This document shows, piece by piece, positions 17,585-25,012 of a stretch of DNA of 54,245 nucleotides (positions are counted from its first letter, which is position 1; every line of letters begins with the position of its first letter). The position numbers were made by a program, and so were the translations under genes. The DNA is from Pseudomonas sp. ACN8 (GTDB taxonomy: Bacteria; Pseudomonadota; Gammaproteobacteria; Pseudomonadales; Pseudomonadaceae), in contig NZ_MRCS01000045.1 in assembly GCF_002303925.1 (NCBI RefSeq), positions 1 through 54,245 of the forward strand, written 5' to 3'. The notes under the pieces are model-generated. The model did no database searches. It saw only the letters and a list, made by a program, of their open reading frames with translations, and was not told the origin of the DNA.

Positions 17585-17598
17585 TTGATCCCGGTCAA
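17585..17598 (+). promoter_or_regulatory. ANR/FNR box in the ccoM promoter
   Basis: TTGATCCCGGTCAA matches TTGAT-N4-(A/G)TCAA. A TAACTT at 17621-17626 is a plausible -10. It would put the start of transcription near 17633, with the box centred at about -41.5, the standard class II activation position. The ccoM start codon follows at 17664. This predicts induction at low oxygen. Confidence 0.75.
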
Positions 17599-17663
17599 TA
17601 TTCTCTCCTGTCCGTTTGGTTAACTTAGCCCTATCGCAACAGGGCAGGTACAGGAGACGCGTC

Positions 17664-17774
17664 ATGTTTTTCGACAACGTGGTGATCGCCGGGGTGCTGA
17701 CTGTCAGCCTCATGTTTGTATTTTTTGCAGGGTTCGGACTTTTTATCTGGAAAGATTCGCACAAGCGGAAATAA
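17664..17774 (+). CDS. ccoM: CcoM-like small subunit of cbb3 cytochrome oxidase
   Basis: A 36-residue single-span membrane protein starting MFFDNVVIAGVLTVSLM, with one hydrophobic helix (about residues 6-29) and a basic end FIWKDSHKRK. It closely resembles, from memory, CcoM of Pseudomonas stutzeri, which supports assembly or stability of the cbb3 oxidase. It is too short for usual gene finders. Support comes from the CAGGAGA ribosome-binding site, the ANR box upstream and a perfect UUCG-type terminator downstream, which delimit a stand-alone transcript. The main cco genes are not in this window. Confidence 0.85.
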   Translation: MFFDNVVIAGVLTVSLMFVFFAGFGLFIWKDSHKRK

Positions 17775-17815
17775 CCGTAGTTCTTTCTGGATGTAATGAG
17801 CACGCAAGGCATTTT

Positions 17816-17841
17816 GGGCAACTTCGGTTGCCCTTTTTTTT
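17816..17841 (+). terminator. ccoM intrinsic terminator
   Basis: GGGCAAC-TTCG-GTTGCCC followed by eight T residues: a textbook Rho-independent terminator with a stable UUCG loop, 41 bases past the ccoM stop. Confidence 0.92.
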
Positions 17842-17873
17842 GCCTGCGAAAAACTATCGGTAAACACGTAACC

Positions 17874-17977
17874 CTGTAGGAGCGAGCTCTGCTCGCGATG
17901 GACGCCAACGATGACGCGGGCTGCCTGAATGTACGCGTTGTCCTTGCGGTCATCGCGAGCAGAGCTCGCTCCTACAG
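17874..17977. repeat. REP doublet (class A, GCTCTGCTC variant, 104 bases)
   Basis: Arms GTAGGAGCGAGCTCTGCTCG and its complement, facing the opposite way from class B doublets. The arm loop has three bases (GCGAGC-AGA-GCTCGC) rather than two. It lies between two terminators in the ccoM-pitA convergent gap. Confidence 0.92.
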
Positions 17978-18001
17978 TGATTTTTTGCGATTGGCAGCAA
18001 T

Positions 18002-18035
18002 AAAAAGGCGCGTTCCTTGCGGAGCGCGCCTTTTT
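18002..18035. terminator. Bidirectional terminator between ccoM and pitA
   Basis: AAAAAGGCGCG pairs with CGCGCCTTTTT; the inner TTCC/GGAG bases extend the stem to a TTGC loop. The T-run on either strand makes it active both ways. It is 15 bases past the pitA stop. Confidence 0.9.
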
Positions 18036-18050
18036 GGGTTTGGCTGCTTA

Positions 18051-19526
18051 TCAGCTGCCAAGGGCCTTCGAGGCCAGCCAGAACAACCCGGCCGACAGGG
18101 CCACGGTGGCTGGCAGGGTCAATACCCAGGCCAGCAGGATGGTTCTGACGGTGCCGCTTTGCAGGCCGCTTTTGTTGGCGACCATGGTGCCCGCCACGCC
18201 GGAGGACAGCACGTGGGTGGTGGAAACCGGCAGGCTGAAGATGTTGGCCATGCCAATCAGGGTGGCGGTGGTGATCTGCGCCGACATGCCCTGGGAGTAG
18301 GTCATGCCTTGCTTGCCGATCTTCTCGCCAATGGTCAGTACCACGCGTTTCCAGCCGACCATGGTGCCCAGGCCCAAGGCCAGTGCAACCGCCAGGATCA
18401 CCCAGAAAGGAGCGTATTCGGTGGTGGTGGTCAGGTCCTTGCGCAACTTGTCCAGGTCAGCCTTTTCACGGGCCCCGAGCGTTGGCAACTTGCTGACTTT
18501 CTTCGCCGTGTCGTCCAGGCAGAGCAGGTAGCGACGTACTTCGATGCGGCTTTCCGACGGCAGCGAGTGGTAGTCGGCTACACCCTTGAGGGTGCCGAGC
18601 AGGGCAGTGATGGTCGGTTCGGTCTGTTGCGGGTTGCAACGGAATTTCTCCGGCAGATCGCCTTCCACGCTCTTGCCCAGGGCCAGGAACTCACCCAGGG
18701 TTTCAGAGTTACGCTGGTAGAACTGGCTCAGGTGCAGCGTGGCGTCGCGAGTCCGCTCGATCTGATAGGTCGTACTGTTCAGGTCGAGGACGAACTGCGC
18801 TGGCACGATACCGATCAGGACCAGCATGATCAGGCCGATACCTTTCTGGCCATCGTTGGAGCCGTGCACGAAACTCACGGCCATGGCCGAGATCACCAGT
18901 ACCAGGCGATTCCAGAATGGCGGGTGTTTCTTGTCGTCGATCTTGCGGCGCTGTTCCGGCGTCTTGTGCATCTTCGACAGCGGACGCCACCATTTAAGGC
19001 CGATCAGGATCAACGCGGCGATCAGGAAGCCGGCCATTGGCGAGAACACCAGCGAGGCGCCGATATCGATCGCTTTCTGCCAGTTCACACCGTCAGCCAG
19101 TGGAATATCGTTGATCAGGGCGTTGGCCAGGCCGACACCGAGGATCGAACCGATCAGCGTGTGGGAGCTGGACGCGGGAATACCGAAGTACCAGGTGCCC
19201 AGGTTCCAGGTAATGGCGGCGGCGAGCAACGAGAACACCATGGCCAGCCCGTGACCGGTGTTCACATTGATCAGCAGTTCCACCGGCAGCAGGTGGACGA
19301 TGGCATACGCCACGCCGACCCCGCCCAGCAGTACGCCGAGGAAGTTGAACACACCGGAGAAAAACACCGCCAGATGAGGCGGCATGGCTTTGGTGTAGAT
19401 AACGGTCGCCACCGCGTTAGCGGTGTCATGAAAGCCGTTGATGAACTCGAAGGCGAGGACAAAGGCCAGGGCGAGCAAGAGGCTCACAAGCACCCAAGCA
19501 TCCAGTCCGCTGAATAAATCGATCAT
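18051..19526 (-). CDS. pitA: PiT family inorganic phosphate transporter
   Basis: Low-affinity inner-membrane metal-phosphate/proton symporter of 491 residues, close to E. coli PitA length. The paired PiT signatures are present: EFINGFHDTANAVATVIYTKA near residue 27 and SFVHGSNDGQKGIGLIMLVL near residue 218, each with the GxxDxxNA-like or HGSNDGQKG core. The PASSSHTLIGSILG segment and the second-half repeat PVSTTHVLSSGVAG also fit. A large hydrophilic loop lies at about residues 255-370. Expected to be constitutive. Downstream is a strong bidirectional terminator. Confidence 0.93.
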   Translation of the reverse strand: MIDLFSGLDAWVLVSLLLALAFVLAFEFINGFHDTANAVATVIYTKAMPPHLAVFFSGVFNFLGVLLGGVGVAYAIVHLLPVELLINVNTGHGLAMVFSLLAAAITWNLGTWYFGIPASSSHTLIGSILGVGLANALINDIPLADGVNWQKAIDIGASLVFSPMAGFLIAALILIGLKWWRPLSKMHKTPEQRRKIDDKKHPPFWNRLVLVISAMAVSFVHGSNDGQKGIGLIMLVLIGIVPAQFVLDLNSTTYQIERTRDATLHLSQFYQRNSETLGEFLALGKSVEGDLPEKFRCNPQQTEPTITALLGTLKGVADYHSLPSESRIEVRRYLLCLDDTAKKVSKLPTLGAREKADLDKLRKDLTTTTEYAPFWVILAVALALGLGTMVGWKRVVLTIGEKIGKQGMTYSQGMSAQITTATLIGMANIFSLPVSTTHVLSSGVAGTMVANKSGLQSGTVRTILLAWVLTLPATVALSAGLFWLASKALGS

Positions 19527-19902
19527 GAAGGTTTTCTGACCCGGTCATAAGGGGGCGCGATTATGCCAGAAAAGACTGCTAATCAATGCACTAGCTGCTC
19601 ATCGGTAACATTCTTCAACGAATTTTTTTGCCGCAGCACCTGAAAACCCACGGTTTTGCTGTGTTTTTTAAGTCATTGATTTAATTAAAAAAAGAGGCTG
19701 TCATAAAACCTTCACGGCCCGGTAAGAGGGGCTTGAATGGCTGTGAGAAAAATCTGAGAAATAGGTCAGATACCGGAAATCTGCCGGATTCGGCGACGGT
19801 GATGGCCGCTGCCCGCTCGTAGCGGGCGCGAAAGGCAGCATCAATACATCCCGCTTTTAACGGGTGCAGAGGCAGGCCTTTGTAAGGATCAGGCCGAAGC
19901 AG
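19527..19902. other. AT-rich intergenic region upstream of pitA
   Basis: 376 bases with no supportable gene. The part 19614-19700 is unusually AT-rich (runs of T and A) and probably contains the pitA promoter. A hairpin GCCCGCT-CGT-AGCGGGC lies at 19813-19829. A single CTGTCAT half of a Pho-box-like motif is at 19698-19704, but it points away from pitA. Confidence 0.4.
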
Positions 19903-20103
19903 TCACGGCTCTTCGGCTTTGAGTTCCTTTTCCATTTTTTGAAGTTCCTGCTGGAAAACCTGATCCTGAACGGTGGCGCGTTTACGCCAGGGTTTGCGTT
20001 CCGGTTCGGGTTGAGCGGCGTAAGTGGTGACTTCTCCGCCGTAAACTTCCTTGTAACGTTGTTCCTGGCGCTCTAGTTCCGCGCGCAGTTCGTCTTTCGT
20101 CAC
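19903..20103 (-). CDS. Small charged hypothetical protein
   Basis: A 66-residue protein, very rich in Glu, Lys, Arg and Gln, mostly predicted helical: MTKDELRAELERQEQRYKEV at the N-terminus, a Pro-rich middle, and QQELQKMEKELKAEEP at the end. No signal peptide or membrane segment. I do not recognise a family function, although the composition and clean frame look like a genuine small gene. A hairpin GCCGAAG/CTTCGGC (19893-19917) straddles its stop codon and may act in termination. It reads toward pitA but is 376 bases away. Confidence 0.65.
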   Translation of the reverse strand: MTKDELRAELERQEQRYKEVYGGEVTTYAAQPEPERKPWRKRATVQDQVFQQELQKMEKELKAEEP

Positions 20104-20681
20104 AGTGCTACCTGATTGAGTGGGGATAAATTCTGGTGAAAACGCGCTGCATCAAATCGGTTGATCACATTCGTCGAATGGGCAATGCCCGTCAAGGCAT
20201 CGTTTTTGGCAACAACGTGATCAATACTTCCATGTCACAGGCGGCCACGGCACCAGAGATAAACAGCTGACGTAGCTTCAGTTTCCTGTTTCGGCAAGCG
20301 CATCGGCAAGGCTGTGCAATGCGGATCTGGCGCTTGCAGCGGGCAACGGTGATGGAACATCGCATTGCCGGGCAGCGGGTTCGGCAAGTAAAAAACCGAA
20401 GCGCTACTGAATTGTATTATAGCGGCCGATTTGAAGAACACTATCTCCAAAGAGTTAAAAGTTGTTCTTGGTGTGTGACCGTTTTGTTGCTCGATACTTT
20501 GCGATTAACTAGAACGTCGACTGATACCAGATCGCCGCGATGCCTTTCTGACGCCATTAAGTCAGGCAAGTTACGGCAATTGGATTGCCCCTTAAGTCCT
20601 GTGTCGAGTCGGCGTAAACATGAGGGGCGCAAATCAGCGAAAACCGGACATCAGCGCACCGGAGGGGATTTACACGACAGA
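20104..20681. other. Long intergenic stretch before the pca cluster
   Basis: About 580 bases with no supportable gene. Open frames here (for example 20319-20723) lack a ribosome-binding site and have no protein-like composition. Base composition is lower in GC than flanking coding DNA around 20400-20520. It may hold an undetected RNA or be relic sequence. Confidence 0.4.
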
Positions 20682-20715
20682 TTGCGATTATCGGTCGAGC
20701 GTTCGATAATCGCAC
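20682..20715 (+). promoter_or_regulatory. Paired PcaR operators at pcaR
   Basis: GTTCGATAATCGCAC at 20701-20715 is identical to the PcaR site as I recall it from P. putida. A second, inverted copy TTGCGATTATCGGTC lies at 20682-20696. The nine-base cores (CGATTATCG and CGATAATCG) are 19 bases apart centre to centre. They sit 81-114 bases before the pcaR start and are likely to mediate autoregulation. Confidence 0.85.
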
Positions 20716-20795
20716 GGAGTTGACGGGGCGGGCTTGAGCGTCAGGCGCCAGCCCTTTGTAATAGTCGCCGATCCGAATGGGTAAAAGGACCTTGT

Positions 20796-21638
20796 ATGAA
20801 CGATCAATTGCGCAATTCCTTCGCTTCAGTGGCTCCTCCCATCGTGGCCTCGCCAGCCAAACGGATCCAGGCACTGACCGGCGACCCGGATTTCATGACG
20901 TCCCTGGCTCGTGGCCTGGCCGTGGTGCAAGCGTTCCAGGAGCGCAAACGGCACCTGACCATCGCTCAGATCAGCCACCGCACGGAAATTCCCCGCGCCG
21001 CCGTGCGCCGTTGCCTGCACACCCTGATCAAGCTCGGCTACGCCACCACCGACGGCCGCACCTATTCGTTGCTGCCCAAAGTGCTGACCCTCGGCCATGC
21101 CTATGTGTCCTCGACGCCGCTGGCGGTTTCCGCCCAGCCGTACCTGGACCGTATGAGCGAGCAACTGCACGAGGCCTGCAATATGGCCACGCTGGAGGGT
21201 GATGACATTCTGTACATCGCCCGCTCCGCAACCACCCAGCGCCTGATTTCGGTGGACCTGTCGGTGGGCGGGCGCTTGCCGGCCTATTGCACGTCGATGG
21301 GGCGGATTCTGCTGGCCGCGCTGGATGACACGTCGCTGGGCGAATACCTCGATCACGCCGAATTGCAGGCCAAGACCAGCCGTACGATCCACACCCCCGA
21401 GGCATTGCTCGAATGCCTGCAAGAGGTGCGACAGCAAGGCTGGTGCATAGTCGATCAGGAACTCGAGCAAGGGCTGCGTTCGATTGCTGTCCCGGTGTAC
21501 GACGCTTCCGGCCAGGTGGTTGCGGCCCTCAATGTCAGCACCCACGCCGGGCGAGTCAGCCGCAATGAACTGGAACAGCGTTTTCTGCCCGGCCTGCTGA
21601 GTGCCAGTCGCGACCTGAGCACCCAGCTGTTCACTTAA
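20796..21638 (+). CDS. pcaR: PcaR, IclR-family activator of the pca genes
   Basis: Transcriptional regulator of the beta-ketoadipate pathway that responds to beta-ketoadipate. The 280 residues comprise a winged helix-turn-helix (about 30-95; LTIAQISHRTEIPRAAVRRC is the helix-turn-helix) and a C-terminal IclR effector domain (about 110-275) with TSMGRILLAALDD and the VDQELEQGLRSIAVPV segment that marks PcaR/PobR/PcaU proteins. The AAGGA before the ATG at 20796 is good. It lies at the head of the pca cluster, with PcaR boxes both upstream and just after its stop. Confidence 0.95.
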   Translation: MNDQLRNSFASVAPPIVASPAKRIQALTGDPDFMTSLARGLAVVQAFQERKRHLTIAQISHRTEIPRAAVRRCLHTLIKLGYATTDGRTYSLLPKVLTLGHAYVSSTPLAVSAQPYLDRMSEQLHEACNMATLEGDDILYIARSATTQRLISVDLSVGGRLPAYCTSMGRILLAALDDTSLGEYLDHAELQAKTSRTIHTPEALLECLQEVRQQGWCIVDQELEQGLRSIAVPVYDASGQVVAALNVSTHAGRVSRNELEQRFLPGLLSASRDLSTQLFT

Positions 21639-21641
21639 GGT

Positions 21642-21656
21642 GTTCGATAAACGCAC
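21642..21656 (+). promoter_or_regulatory. PcaR operator before pcaK (one mismatch)
   Basis: GTTCGATAAACGCAC differs by one base from the pcaR-promoter site. It starts three bases past the pcaR stop and ends 105 bases before pcaK. There is no second core at the 19-base spacing, so binding may be weaker. Confidence 0.7.
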
Positions 21657-21761
21657 AGAGTCGCGCTGGGTGAATTGACGCTGTTTCCTCCGGATCATTA
21701 CTGTCGCGGCTTCGTCAGCATCTGCTGACACTGTTCGACTGTGATCCGTGGAATAAAAATA

Positions 21762-23108
21762 ATGAACCAGCCTCAGTCTGCTGTAGGAAACTGCCTCGAC
21801 GTGCAGTCCTTCATCAATGCCCAACCCATTTCGCGCTATCAGTGGCGCGTGGTGATCCTGTGTTTCCTGATTGTCTTCCTCGATGGCCTCGACACTGCGG
21901 CCATGGGCTTCATCGCCCCGGCCCTGTCCCAGGACTGGGGTATCGACCGCGCCAGTCTCGGTCCGGTAATGAGTGCGGCGTTGATCGGCATGGTCTTCGG
22001 CGCACTGGGCTCCGGTCCTCTGGCTGACCGCTTCGGGCGAAAAGTCGTACTGGTCGGTGCGGTGCTGTTGTTCGGCGCCTTCAGCCTGGCCTCGGCCTAC
22101 AGCAGCAATGTCGATCAGTTGCTGGTGTTGCGCTTCCTGACCGGCCTGGGTCTGGGTGCCGGCATGCCGAACGCCACGACCTTGCTGTCGGAGTACACCC
22201 CGGAGCGCAAGAAGTCCCTGCTGGTGACCAGCATGTTCTGCGGCTTCAACCTCGGCATGGCCGGCGGTGGATTTATCTCGGCCAAGCTCATTCCGGCCTT
22301 TGGCTGGCATAGCCTGCTGCTGATCGGTGGGATTCTGCCGTTGATCCTCGCCGTCGTTTTGCTGCTCTGGCTACCGGAGTCGGCGCGTTACCTTGTGGTG
22401 CGCAACCGCGGTACGGACAAAGTGCGCAAGGCACTGGCGCCGATTGACCCGACGGTGGTGGCCCAGGCGTCGAGCTTCAGCGTCCCGGAACAGAAAACCG
22501 TGAAGGCGCGCAATGTGTTCGCGGTGATTTTCTCCGGCACCTACAGCACCGGCACCTTGCTGCTGTGGCTGACCTACTTCATGGGCCTGGTGATCGTCTA
22601 CCTGCTGACCAGCTGGCTGCCGACCCTGATGCGTGACAGTGGCGCGAGCATGGAGCAGGCGGCCTTCATCGGCGCGCTGTTCCAGTTGGGTGGCGTGCTG
22701 AGTGCGGTGGGCGTGGGCTGGGCAATGGACCGGTTCAATCCGCACAAGGTCATCGGTACTTTCTACCTGCTGGCCGGGGTGTTTGCCTACGCGGTAGGGC
22801 AGAGCCTGGGCAACATCACAATCCTGGCGACCCTGGTACTGGTGGCCGGGATGTGTGTCAACGGTGCTCAATCGGCGATGCCGTCACTGGCGGCGCGGTT
22901 CTATCCGACTCAAGGGCGGGCCACCGGGGTGTCGTGGATGCTCGGCATCGGCCGCTTCGGCGCCATCCTTGGTGCCTGGATGGGCGCGACGCTGCTGGGG
23001 CTGGGCTGGAACTTCGAGCAAGTGCTGACGGCGCTGGTGATTCCGGCGGCACTGGCGACGACAGCGGTGGTGATCAAGGGCATGGTCAGTCATGCGGATG
23101 CGACCTGA
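21762..23108 (+). CDS. pcaK: PcaK, 4-hydroxybenzoate/protocatechuate MFS permease
   Basis: Inner-membrane aromatic acid:H+ symporter of the AAHS family, 448 residues, equal to P. putida PcaK. It shows the family motif FLDGLDTAAMGFIAPAL in helix 1 (the DGxD charge motif) and GPLADRFGRKVVL in the loop between helices 2 and 3. FLTGLGLGAGMPNATTLLSEY and the matching second-half loop are also present. The ATG at 21762 gives the usual start MNQPQ; an upstream GTG at 21741 would add seven residues. PcaK also acts in chemotaxis to aromatic acids in P. putida. Confidence 0.93.
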   Translation: MNQPQSAVGNCLDVQSFINAQPISRYQWRVVILCFLIVFLDGLDTAAMGFIAPALSQDWGIDRASLGPVMSAALIGMVFGALGSGPLADRFGRKVVLVGAVLLFGAFSLASAYSSNVDQLLVLRFLTGLGLGAGMPNATTLLSEYTPERKKSLLVTSMFCGFNLGMAGGGFISAKLIPAFGWHSLLLIGGILPLILAVVLLLWLPESARYLVVRNRGTDKVRKALAPIDPTVVAQASSFSVPEQKTVKARNVFAVIFSGTYSTGTLLLWLTYFMGLVIVYLLTSWLPTLMRDSGASMEQAAFIGALFQLGGVLSAVGVGWAMDRFNPHKVIGTFYLLAGVFAYAVGQSLGNITILATLVLVAGMCVNGAQSAMPSLAARFYPTQGRATGVSWMLGIGRFGAILGAWMGATLLGLGWNFEQVLTALVIPAALATTAVVIKGMVSHADAT

Positions 23109-23146
23109 GGCAACCAGCCAGATTCCTTAGTGAATGTGCGGGTCTC

Positions 23147-23210
23147 TTCGCGAGCAGGCTCGCTCCCACCGGTGATCGCATTCCTCTGTGGGAGCGAGCC
23201 TGCTCGCGAA
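23147..23210. repeat. REP doublet (class B, 64 bases)
   Basis: TTCGCGAGCAGGCTCGCTCC and its complement around an 18-base centre. It lies after pcaK, immediately before the pcaI operator pair, and probably separates the pcaK and pcaI transcripts. Confidence 0.93.
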
Positions 23211-23242
23211 GCTTTTGGGGATCGGTAGCCAAGTAACAATAT

Positions 23243-23276
23243 GTTCGATAATCGAACGCTTAGTCGATTATCGGAT
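23243..23276 (+). promoter_or_regulatory. Paired PcaR operators at pcaI
   Basis: GTTCGATAATCGAAC at 23243-23257 is a perfect palindrome built on the PcaR core. A second core, CGATTATCG at 23265-23273, follows at the same 19-base centre spacing as in the pcaR promoter. It precedes pcaI by 99 bases and should control pcaIJFHG. Confidence 0.85.
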
Positions 23277-23375
23277 TGTTTGGCGTTTTGCACGGGCTTA
23301 ATCTTCAGTCATTCCGGCGCTGCGCATCGGCGCCTTCTTCCACTGTCGGTTAACAATAAACGGGAGCCTGCCCCA

Positions 23376-24233
23376 ATGGCTGAAATCCTTTCGCTGCACG
23401 ACGCGGTGAAGCAATTCGTAAACGACGGCGATACGGTCGCGCTCGAAGGCTTTACTCACCTGATCCCGACGGCGGCGGGTCACGAAATCATTCGCCAGGG
23501 CAAGAAAGACCTGACCCTGGTGCGGATGACCCCTGACTTGATCTACGACCAGTTGATCGGTGCCGGTTGTGCCCGCAAGCTGATTTTCTCCTGGGGTGGT
23601 AACCCTGGCGTAGGTTCTCTGCACCGTCTGCGTGACGCCGTCGAGAAACAGTGGCCCCACGCGCTGGAGATCGAAGAACACAGCCACGCCGACCTGGCCA
23701 ACGCCTACGTTGCCGGTGCTTCCGGCCTGCCGTTCGCGGTACTGCGTGCTTACGCCGGTTCCGACCTGCCGAAGGTCAACCCGCTGATCAAATCGGTTAC
23801 CTGCCCGTTCACAGGCGAAGTGTTGGCCGCCGTGCCTTCAGTGCGCCCGGACATTACCGTGATTCACGCGCAGAAAGCCGACCGCAAGGGCAACGTGCTG
23901 CTCTGGGGCATCCTCGGCGTGCAGAAAGAAGCCGCACTGGCCGCCAAGCGTTGCATCGTCACCGTTGAGGAAATCGTCGACGACCTCAATGCACCGATGA
24001 ACTCCTGTGTATTGCCAACCTGGGCCCTGAGCGCGGTTTGCCACGTACCTGGCGGCGCGCATCCGTCCTACGCCCATGGTTACAACGAGCGCGACAACCG
24101 CTTCTACCAGGCCTGGGACCCGATTGCCCGCGACCGTGAAACCTTCACCGCGTGGATCAACGAATACATCCACGGCAGCGCTGACTTCAGCGAGTTCCAG
24201 GCCAAACTGGCCGCCGCTTCGGAGGCGAAGTAA
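23376..24233 (+). CDS. pcaI: 3-oxoadipate CoA-transferase subunit A (CatI/glutaconate type)
   Basis: Alpha subunit of the enzyme that moves CoA from succinyl-CoA to beta-ketoadipate. At 285 residues it is of the longer glutaconate-CoA-transferase-like type (as CatI), not the roughly 230-residue PcaI of P. putida. Conserved stretches include GFTHLIPTAAGHEIIRQG, FSWGGNPGVGSLHR and ITVIHAQKADRKGNVLLWG. The ATG at 23376 is chosen to give the family start MAEILSLHDAV; the frame is open to 23241. Its stop overlaps the pcaJ start by one base (TAATG). Confidence 0.9.
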   Translation: MAEILSLHDAVKQFVNDGDTVALEGFTHLIPTAAGHEIIRQGKKDLTLVRMTPDLIYDQLIGAGCARKLIFSWGGNPGVGSLHRLRDAVEKQWPHALEIEEHSHADLANAYVAGASGLPFAVLRAYAGSDLPKVNPLIKSVTCPFTGEVLAAVPSVRPDITVIHAQKADRKGNVLLWGILGVQKEAALAAKRCIVTVEEIVDDLNAPMNSCVLPTWALSAVCHVPGGAHPSYAHGYNERDNRFYQAWDPIARDRETFTAWINEYIHGSADFSEFQAKLAAASEAK

Positions 24234-25012
24234 TGACTTACACCACCAATGAAATGATGACCGTCGCTGCCGCTCGCCGTCTGAAGAACGGTTCGGTGTG
24301 CTTCGTCGGTATCGGCCTGCCGTCGAAAGCGGCCAACCTGGCGCGCCTGACTTCTTCGCCTGATGTCGTCCTGATCTACGAATCGGGTCCGATCGGTGCC
24401 AAGCCAAGTGTATTGCCACTGTCGATCGGTGACGGTGAGTTGGCGGAAACCGCCGACACCGTGGTCCCGACCGGCGAGATTTTCCGCTACTGGCTGCAGG
24501 GCGGACGCATTGACGTCGGTTTCCTCGGCGCGGCGCAGGTCGACCGTTTCGGCAACATCAACACCACCGTCGTGGGTGATTACCACGCGCCGAAAGTCCG
24601 TCTGCCGGGTGCCGGTGGCGCGCCGGAGATTGCCGGTTCCGCCAAGAGTGTATTGATTATCCTCAAGCAGTCGTCGCGCTCCTTTGTCGACAAACTCGAC
24701 TTCATTACCTCGGTCGGTCACGGTGAGGGTGGCGATTCGCGCAAGCGTCTTGGCCTGCCAGGCGCCGGTCCGGTAGGGATCATCACCGACCTGTGCATCA
24801 TGGAACCGGAGGAGGGCACCCACGAATTCGTGGTCACCGCACTGCACCCGGGCGTGACCCGCGAGCAAGTGGTCGCCGCCACCGGTTGGGCGATTCGTTT
24901 TGCCGACAACGTTGAGCAAACCGCTGAGCCAACAGAAGTCGAACTGACCGCATTGCGTGATCTCGAAGCCCGCACTGCTGCCGCCCACGGCCAAGCCCCC
25001 GGAGAAGCGTGA
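24233..25012 (+). CDS. pcaJ: 3-oxoadipate CoA-transferase subunit B (CatJ/glutaconate type)
   Basis: Beta subunit, 259 residues. It carries the likely catalytic glutamate E50 in LIYESGPIGA, the ESG motif that forms the glutamyl-CoA intermediate in this transferase class. FLGAAQVDRFGNINTT and VGHGEGGDSRKRLGLPG are further family segments. Both joints are coupled: it starts inside the pcaI stop and its TGA overlaps the pcaF ATG (TGATG), so I, J and F are probably made in step. Confidence 0.9.
   Translation: MTYTTNEMMTVAAARRLKNGSVCFVGIGLPSKAANLARLTSSPDVVLIYESGPIGAKPSVLPLSIGDGELAETADTVVPTGEIFRYWLQGGRIDVGFLGAAQVDRFGNINTTVVGDYHAPKVRLPGAGGAPEIAGSAKSVLIILKQSSRSFVDKLDFITSVGHGEGGDSRKRLGLPGAGPVGIITDLCIMEPEEGTHEFVVTALHPGVTREQVVAATGWAIRFADNVEQTAEPTEVELTALRDLEARTAAAHGQAPGEA

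Noticed and set aside
19698..19715. Pho-box-like CTGTCAT-AAAA-CCTTCAC near pitA
   Set aside because: Only the first half matches well (second about 4 of 7), and its direction is away from pitA with no gene on the plus strand to receive it.
20319..20723. 134-residue open frame upstream of pcaR
   Set aside because: No ribosome-binding site, unusual Arg/Ser-rich composition, and its 3' part runs through the PcaR operators.
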